Assembly (NCBI RefSeq): GCF_042680125.1
Contig: NZ_JBHTNY010000008.1
DNA: 64,000 bases
Strand: one strand, 5' to 3'
Source of the DNA: Robinsoniella peoriensis
Lineage (GTDB): Bacteria > Bacillota > Clostridia > Lachnospirales > Lachnospiraceae
In this document: positions 58,689 to 64,000 of the stretch, one piece after another
How positions within the stretch are numbered: position 1 is the stretch's first letter
Layout of the letters: the number at the start of each line of letters is the position of its first letter
Notes under the pieces: model-generated
The model's database searches: none
The model's input: the letters and a program-made list of their open reading frames with translations, nothing else
Told to the model about the DNA's origin: nothing
Made by a program: the position numbers and the translations under genes

Positions 58689-61600
58689 TTGATTACTTTA
58701 GAACAGTTTAATATATCTAAAAAGAAGCTGAATTTCCCGTTTCCATATTCATATGATGAGTGGATGTCGAAAAACATGGTTATGGAAAATTACCATAAGC
58801 ACACCACCTGGTCGGATTTAGTGCAGATAGATTCTGCAACAGATATTATGGATTTCATGAGAATGCTGGATAGATACGGATGTAGTTCTTTATTTTCGGG
58901 TGAGCATGGATTCCAGGGGGAGTGGCTATATGTTTACGATCTGTGTAATCAATCCCAAGATAGCAAGTTCCGAGAAAATAATGGACTCACTAAGCCATTA
59001 AAATTCAGATATTCTACAGAAGCATATTGGGTAAAAGATATCAATGAAGTTTCGATAGAAGAATATACGGATAAAAAGGGAAAAACACATACCAGGGAAA
59101 AGAAGGACAATAAAAATTGCCATATTATAATAATCGCAAAAACATACAAAGCAATGCGAAAATTAAACTATATGCTGTCCTTAGCTCATGTACACGGATA
59201 CTATTACAAGCCTAGAATTGACTTAAATATGCTGTTTGAATTAGATAGGGACGATGTGTATGTAACATCAGCTTGTATTGCCGGCTGGAAGTATGAAGAT
59301 GCAGAAGACATCTGGCTAAAGGTTCACGATCACTTTGGAGACAATTTTTTCTTAGAATACCAGATCCATAATACAGAAGAACAAAGAAATTTAAATAAAC
59401 GTATTGCTGATATGGCAACTAAATATGGAATTCAAACCATTATCGGGTTGGATACACACTATCTGAACGATGAAGATCGAATTAAAAGATTAAATCTATT
59501 AAAGAGGAAGGGTATTAACTATCCAGAAGAAGATGGCTGGTACATGGATTTCCCGAATGGCAAAGAAGTGTTTAGGAGGATGAAAGAACAGGGGGTTGTA
59601 GAGGAAAGTGATATCATTCTTTCGATGATGAACACTCATATTTTTACCAGCGGATGTGATGATATTACTTATGATACCGGTTTTAAAATACCGATTCTTG
59701 AAAAGTATAAAAAATATACATATGAACAGAGGGCAAAGCAGCTCCAAAGAATCTTAACCGATAATTATATAAAAAATGAGCCTGAGAAATACAGAGAAAA
59801 AGTCAAGGGCATTGAGTATGAGTATGGGGAAATTGATGGAAGCGGAACAGTAGACTATTTCTTGTCAAATAATGAATTGATTCATCTTGCTGTAGACAAA
59901 TATAATGGCGTACTGACAACAACCTCCAGAGGCAGTGCAGCTTCTTATTATACAAGTAAATTATTGGGCTTCACAACGATAGACCGATTTGACTGTGAAG
60001 TGCCGATTTATCCTGAAAGATTTGTTACAAAGGAAAGAATTTTAGCGTCGCATCAAATGCCAGACATAGATATGAATGTATCGAATCAGGAACCATTTGT
60101 AATGGCAGGAAGGGAATTGTTTGGGGAACATGGATGCTATCCTTTATTGGCAGTCGGCAAACTAGGGGAAAAATCAGGATTCAAACTGTATGCTGACATT
60201 CGGGATGTAGAGCCATCTGTTGCGAACGATATTTCTAAATGTATTGAAAGTTATAATGAAGCTGTAAAACAAGCTGATGACGAAGCGGACAAGGAAAATA
60301 TTCACATTGAGGATTACATTACAGATAAAAAACTGCTGAACGTATTTAATGACAGCAAATCGTATCAAGGTATTATAGAGCAGGCAAAATGTCATGCATG
60401 TGGTTTTTTAATCTTTAACGGGAATACAAGGCAGGAGGATGTTATTGGATATGGTGACATTCGGTATGAAATCGGGCTGATCCGCTGTGTCTCCAAGAGT
60501 GGAAATTCTACAATTGTTGCATGTGTTGAAGGTGGATTGCTTGATGCATACGGATATGTAAAAGATGATTTTCTAATCGTTGATGTTGTTGGGATTATTG
60601 ACAAGCTATACAAGAGAATCTGGGGAAGAGTTCCAACAGTCGGAGAACTCAGGAAGATGGTATCTGATGATAAAGCGACCTGGGACTTGTATGCCAAAGG
60701 AATCACCTGTTGTCTTAATCAATGTGAAAAAGAATCCACAACCAAAAAAGCAATGAAATACAAGCCAAAATGTATTAAAGAATTGGCAGCGTTTATTGCT
60801 GGTATTCGTCCGGGATTCAAGTCACAGATAAATGGTTTTCTTAACAGGGAAGATTATACGAATGGTGAAAGGGCAATAGATGAACTCTTAGCGGACTGTT
60901 TTAAGTACATGCTTTACCAAGAATCTGTCATGAAAATATTTTCCTGGCTGGGAATATTGATGAAAGAAAGTTATGATACGATAAAAAAGATCAGTAAGAA
61001 AAAGCTGAAGGGCGAAGCCCTCAAGCATGTGGAAGACACACTACAGGAACATTGGAAAGAAAATATCGGGAATTTAGATAATTTCAAGCCGGTATATAAA
61101 GTAATTAAGGACTCAGGAAGATATGCCTTTAATGCTCCACATGCTTTGAGTATGGCAAATGACTCTCTGTATGAAGCATGGGCGAAAGCACATCATACAT
61201 CTATCTTCTATGAGGAGACACTGAACCATTACCAAAGCAAGAAAGATAAAGATAAGGTTGCAGATTTGCTAAAGGAAGCTAAGACTTTTTTTGGATACGA
61301 AATTGCTGGTTTTGCATATGGGCAGGACAATTCGAAATTTACGATAGATGACGATAAAAAAATTATTTATCCAAATCTTGCCAGTGTAAAGGGGATAGGG
61401 GAAGATGTTTTAGTAGATATAAAAGAGATTTCCGAACGTGGGCTTGATGATTTTGTGGATATTAGAAATGCAATCAAAGGAACGAGTATTAATGCAACCG
61501 TATTCAAAAATCTGGTTTCGATTGGATACTTTAAAAGCTTTGGTAGCATAAAAAAACTAATGACTATTCTGGAAATATACGATCAATGGAGTGGATCTTC

Positions 61601-62144
61601 TGGAACAGGGTTGAAAACTATCTCCAAAAAAGATATTCCTGAGTTAGGTTTGGAAGGTATCAACATTTCAAAGTTTGCATCGGATAAGTTAGCAAGCGGG
61701 AAAACCAGTGAAAAGCAATATTCAAATCTGGATTGGATCGGGTTAGTAAAGGAATTGTCGAAACAAATTCCTGATGAAGAGTATGGTATAGCCCAGTTGG
61801 TAAAGTTTCAGTATCAGGTACTTAATTATGTTGATTATACCTGTGAAGAAATGGATGCAAGGTATACAGTTGTAACCGAATTGGATCAGACATATTCGCC
61901 AAAATTTATTGGTTATTGCTTAAAAGATGGAAGAACGGCGGAACTGAAGATACATAAAAAAATAAATTATAAAGATAAGAGGCTGAAAGTTAGCATAAGA
62001 GAATGCCCTATTGAAAATGGAGACATTATCTACCTGACCGATTGGAAGCGGGAGCAGAGAAGAAAAAAGGTAGATAACCATTGGGAAGATGTTCCAGGCA
62101 TATTTGATAACTGGGTAAAAAATTATTATAAAGTGGAATTATAA
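58689..62144 (+). CDS. dnaE: DNA polymerase III alpha subunit (DnaE-type)
   Basis: 1151 residues, TTG start behind GGAGG. N-terminal PHP domain (YHKHTTWSDLVQID; LFSGEHGFQGEWL). Polymerase core with TTSRGSAASYYTSKLLGFTT and catalytic PDIDMN at residues 458-463: both catalytic aspartates of PDxD are present, with Asn where DnaE often has a third Asp. Helix-hairpin-helix and OB-type sequences follow. It is the phage's own replicase, encoded with its helicase and primase. Confidence 0.92.
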   Translation: MITLEQFNISKKKLNFPFPYSYDEWMSKNMVMENYHKHTTWSDLVQIDSATDIMDFMRMLDRYGCSSLFSGEHGFQGEWLYVYDLCNQSQDSKFRENNGLTKPLKFRYSTEAYWVKDINEVSIEEYTDKKGKTHTREKKDNKNCHIIIIAKTYKAMRKLNYMLSLAHVHGYYYKPRIDLNMLFELDRDDVYVTSACIAGWKYEDAEDIWLKVHDHFGDNFFLEYQIHNTEEQRNLNKRIADMATKYGIQTIIGLDTHYLNDEDRIKRLNLLKRKGINYPEEDGWYMDFPNGKEVFRRMKEQGVVEESDIILSMMNTHIFTSGCDDITYDTGFKIPILEKYKKYTYEQRAKQLQRILTDNYIKNEPEKYREKVKGIEYEYGEIDGSGTVDYFLSNNELIHLAVDKYNGVLTTTSRGSAASYYTSKLLGFTTIDRFDCEVPIYPERFVTKERILASHQMPDIDMNVSNQEPFVMAGRELFGEHGCYPLLAVGKLGEKSGFKLYADIRDVEPSVANDISKCIESYNEAVKQADDEADKENIHIEDYITDKKLLNVFNDSKSYQGIIEQAKCHACGFLIFNGNTRQEDVIGYGDIRYEIGLIRCVSKSGNSTIVACVEGGLLDAYGYVKDDFLIVDVVGIIDKLYKRIWGRVPTVGELRKMVSDDKATWDLYAKGITCCLNQCEKESTTKKAMKYKPKCIKELAAFIAGIRPGFKSQINGFLNREDYTNGERAIDELLADCFKYMLYQESVMKIFSWLGILMKESYDTIKKISKKKLKGEALKHVEDTLQEHWKENIGNLDNFKPVYKVIKDSGRYAFNAPHALSMANDSLYEAWAKAHHTSIFYEETLNHYQSKKDKDKVADLLKEAKTFFGYEIAGFAYGQDNSKFTIDDDKKIIYPNLASVKGIGEDVLVDIKEISERGLDDFVDIRNAIKGTSINATVFKNLVSIGYFKSFGSIKKLMTILEIYDQWSGSSGTGLKTISKKDIPELGLEGINISKFASDKLASGKTSEKQYSNLDWIGLVKELSKQIPDEEYGIAQLVKFQYQVLNYVDYTCEEMDARYTVVTELDQTYSPKFIGYCLKDGRTAELKIHKKINYKDKRLKVSIRECPIENGDIIYLTDWKREQRRKKVDNHWEDVPGIFDNWVKNYYKVEL

Positions 62145-62159
62145 AGGAGATGATATTAC

Positions 62160-62693
62160 ATATTAAACAGACGGAAATATACAGATTCAGAAATACAGAA
62201 GATTCTTAAGAACATGGTCATCCTTATTGACAGCCGGGAAAAATCTCAGGCACACATCGTACAATGGCTTGATCAGCACAGAATTGAGCACGAGACATTA
62301 GCCCTCCCCTCTGGAGATTACAGCTTTGCACTAAATCCAATCCCAGAGCTGGATATCAACCAAAAGCAGTATTTCTACAATGATATTATTATAGAAAGAA
62401 AAAATTCATTGGAAGAGTTATCCGGGTGTTTTGCGCAGACAAGAGAGCGTTTCAATGATGAATGGAGCAGGTGCTATGCGAAAAGAAAATACCTATTAAT
62501 AGAAAATGCTAATTACATCGATCTGGTAGAAGGAAGGTATAACACCAAGTATTCCAGCAAAAGTTTTCTTGGATCACTGCATAGTTTTAACGCAAAATAT
62601 AATCTGCAGGTTATGTTTATGCCAGATAAAAATTACAGTGCAGCATATATAGTGGCGGTGCTGCAGTACTATTTAAGGTATTTGATAAAATGA
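62160..62693 (+). CDS. ERCC4-type nuclease, possibly with an ATA start
   Basis: Core residues: VILIDSREK, LPSGDYSFAL, IIERKNSLEELSGCF (ERK nuclease motif), NANYIDLVEGRY. This is an XPF/Mus81-like structure-specific nuclease domain, 160 residues from ATG 62214. The conserved-looking segment NRRKYTDSEIQKILKN lies upstream in frame, without ATG/GTG/TTG. The good site AAAGGAG at 62144-62149 points to ATA 62160 (or TTA 62163). If not, the start is ATG 62214 without a ribosome binding site. Confidence 0.75.
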   Translation: MLNRRKYTDSEIQKILKNMVILIDSREKSQAHIVQWLDQHRIEHETLALPSGDYSFALNPIPELDINQKQYFYNDIIIERKNSLEELSGCFAQTRERFNDEWSRCYAKRKYLLIENANYIDLVEGRYNTKYSSKSFLGSLHSFNAKYNLQVMFMPDKNYSAAYIVAVLQYYLRYLIK

Positions 62694-62908
62694 TAAAATT
62701 TGAGGTGATTGGTGGACTGCCATTTTATACACCAGTAAGGAATATGGAGGAGTTTATGACGGTAGGCGAATTGGTGGAAGGCTTAATATATTTGAAGGAA
62801 AAGTACAACATAAGTTATCCGGATGACAATTATATTAATTCAGCGTGTAATTTACTGGATAAGCAGCCAAAGAATGGGAATATAAGCGAATTGTTAGAAA
62901 AAGCCTAA
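62690..62908 (+). CDS. Hypothetical small protein
   Basis: 72 residues, coupled by ATGA to the nuclease gene. TVGELVEGLIYLKEKYNISY is helical. Last gene of the replication operon. Not recognised. Confidence 0.6.
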   Translation: MIKFEVIGGLPFYTPVRNMEEFMTVGELVEGLIYLKEKYNISYPDDNYINSACNLLDKQPKNGNISELLEKA

Positions 62909-62911
62909 TTT

Positions 62912-62940
62912 AAATCTGACAGTTGAAATACAGATTTTAT
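62912..62940 (+). terminator. Terminator of the replication operon
   Basis: AAATCTG pairs with CAGATTT, followed by TAT. The T-tract is short, so termination may be partial. A promoter-like TTGCAT-18-TATTAT lies ~25 bp further on. Confidence 0.45.
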
Positions 62941-63043
62941 GTGCTTTTGTGCAATTTATGTATTTGCATATATAGTGTAGTATGATATATTATAACTAAT
63001 ACGGTGAACCTACCTGTAAAGTGGGTTGATATAGGAGAAATAT

Positions 63044-63151
63044 ATGATTAGAAATGAGTGGCTTGATAAACTGGTGCAATCGCTAGAAAATTCTAATAAT
63101 AATGCAGAGTCGAAAGATGAAATTGCCATTGTAAAAAATTTGATTAAATAA
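63044..63151 (+). CDS. Micropeptide
   Basis: 35 residues, ATG behind TAGGAG (MIRNEWLDKLVQSLENSNNN). Helical and charged. Not recognised. Confidence 0.4.
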   Translation: MIRNEWLDKLVQSLENSNNNAESKDEIAIVKNLIK

Positions 63152-63209
63152 TTATATGATAATTTAGAGTGGGAATGGTTGTAAATTAAAATTTGGAGGC
63201 GAAAAAAGC

Positions 63210-63395
63210 ATGAGAAATAACGGATTAAGGCAGGATGACCCTGTATATTATAAAAGAAAATTAAAAGACTTAATTGAAGGGGCACAGGAAAACGGGTTAA
63301 AAATACAAGGAGTTGTTATTTCCGACAACATACAGATCTTGTTTAAGTCTAGCAATGGAGAATGTGCTGGCGTAGTAATTCCAGCAGAGATATAA
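63210..63395 (+). CDS. Hypothetical small protein
   Basis: 61 residues, ATG behind TTGGAGG. Basic start (MRNNGLRQDDPVYYKRKLKD), beta-rich end. Followed by a strong hairpin. Not recognised. Confidence 0.5.
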   Translation: MRNNGLRQDDPVYYKRKLKDLIEGAQENGLKIQGVVISDNIQILFKSSNGECAGVVIPAEI

Positions 63396-63399
63396 AATT

Positions 63400-63427
63400 A
63401 CCATCACGGTGAATTTACCGTGATGGT
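63400..63427 (+). terminator. Perfect 11-bp hairpin (terminator or mRNA-stabilising)
   Basis: ACCATCACGGT-gaattt-ACCGTGATGGT. Only TTG follows instead of a T-run, so termination is uncertain. Confidence 0.5.
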
Positions 63428-63456
63428 TGTAAATTAAAATTTAGGAGGATACGGAT

Positions 63457-63735
63457 TTGGATAAAAAGAAAACGGTAGTAATTTTAGATATGCCAGATAA
63501 TTGCTACGATTGTTTGTATGAGAGGGTGAACGGATACGATTGTAGAATATGTACCCTTATACAAACCGATAATGGATATCCAGAAACAGAATGCGTTAGG
63601 GGATCAAAACCGGATTGGTGCCCGATGATTGAACTTCCGGAGGAAAAGAATAACGAGCATACACAGGGCTACGAGGATGGTTGGAACGAGGGTTGGAATG
63701 CCTTTGGGGCTGCTATTTTAGATAATCAGAATTGA
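63457..63735 (+). CDS. Cys-rich phage protein, paralogue of 44530
   Basis: 92 residues, TTG start behind AGGAGG. DMPDNCYDCLYERVNGYDCR, then DWCPMIELPEE and GYEDGWNEGWNA. Same layout as the 88-residue protein at 44530. Function unknown. Confidence 0.6.
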   Translation: MDKKKTVVILDMPDNCYDCLYERVNGYDCRICTLIQTDNGYPETECVRGSKPDWCPMIELPEEKNNEHTQGYEDGWNEGWNAFGAAILDNQN

Positions 63736-63755
63736 AATATAAAGAAGGTGATTAA

Positions 63756-63929
63756 ATGAGATTTATTAATCCAGATATAGACAAAGTCACATTAATGAAA
63801 GATCCCAAAATACCTGTCACCGAAGTGATCAGAAAAATAATTTGTGATAAATACGGATTAGAAGGGGACTCGGAAATTGACAATATGATAGATGATATCT
63901 ATACGACAATATTAAAAATTGAAATTTAA
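63756..63929 (+). CDS. Hypothetical small protein
   Basis: 57 residues, ATG behind AAGGTG. MRFINPDIDKVTLMKDPKIP, mixed. No further gene is clear before the window ends. 63966-64000 holds an AAAGAACGTTCTTT palindrome and an 11-codon frame only. Confidence 0.5.
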   Translation: MRFINPDIDKVTLMKDPKIPVTEVIRKIICDKYGLEGDSEIDNMIDDIYTTILKIEI

Positions 63930-64000
63930 CAACTAAAAATCGAAAGGAGTAAGAGGTTTTGGTCGACCAGTTCAAAGAACGTTCTTTACTCTAAGTAGAA

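Noticed and set aside
63950..64000. A gene at the right edge
   Set aside because: The ribosome-binding-site-like AAAGGAG leads only to an 11-codon frame and the other frames stop before the end.

Overview
The window is a 64 kb piece of a large, low-GC temperate bacteriophage (or prophage / phage-plasmid) of a Firmicutes host. A clostridial host of the Lachnospiraceae type is most likely, judged from the AT-rich sequence, strong GGAGG ribosome binding sites, frequent TTG/GTG starts and small families typical of that group (DUF3789, DUF551, Cys-rich mini-proteins). No rRNA, complete tRNA, CRISPR array or insertion sequence was seen. The host assignment is an inference.

Layout. (1) About 1-20.97 kb, all on the minus strand: the late and virion arm. 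Reading leftwards from 20.97 kb it holds a replication-initiator-like gene, ParB, small genes, a single-subunit YonO-type RNA polymerase, a YonK-like protein, a metallophosphoesterase, HU, an antirepressor, a tyrosine integrase, a second antirepressor, a zinc-finger protein, the large terminase, portal, a protease/scaffold-like protein, a small head protein and the major capsid protein. From memory, the order RNA polymerase / HU / YonK / terminase / portal / capsid resembles the late module of Bacillus phage SPbeta. (2) About 20.97-25 kb: a control region with about 1.6 kb of non-coding DNA. It contains a structured rep leader, four palindromic direct repeats, converging promoters around a candidate antisense RNA, a ribbon-helix-helix gene, and a duplicated unit of a Cys-rich protein plus a small RNA. 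(3) About 25-53.5 kb, plus strand: a dense run of early/accessory mini-genes. Within it are two copies of a ~130-nt structured RNA ahead of antirepressor-type genes, a lysogeny switch at 34.8-37.5 kb (integrase, paired operators around a strong promoter, PemK-like toxin, inactive recombinase-fold protein that looks like an SPbeta MrpR-type repressor), a perfect 962-bp tandem duplication, and a Thg1 / NADAR / DUF488 cluster. (4) About 53.5-62.9 kb, plus strand: the replication module, with a DUF1071 annealing protein, SSB, DnaB-like helicase, primase, RecB-like nuclease, DNA polymerase III alpha and ERCC4-type nuclease. (5) From 62.9 kb to the end: a few more mini-genes.

How it fits together. 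The 13-bp motif GAWAATAAATAAT occurs seven times. I found it only around the promoter of the rep/parB arm (20.1-21.35 kb), around the switch promoter (35.80-35.88 kb) and just after the repressor-like gene (37.46 kb). The simplest model is that the inactive recombinase-fold protein represses both arms. Once relieved, the phage would replicate with its own polymerase set, and its RNA polymerase would read the virion genes. At least seven antirepressor-type proteins could tune this decision.

Limits. Family names come from motif recognition by eye, with no database search. RNA, promoter and operator calls are pattern-based and untested. Most mini-genes have no function I can name.
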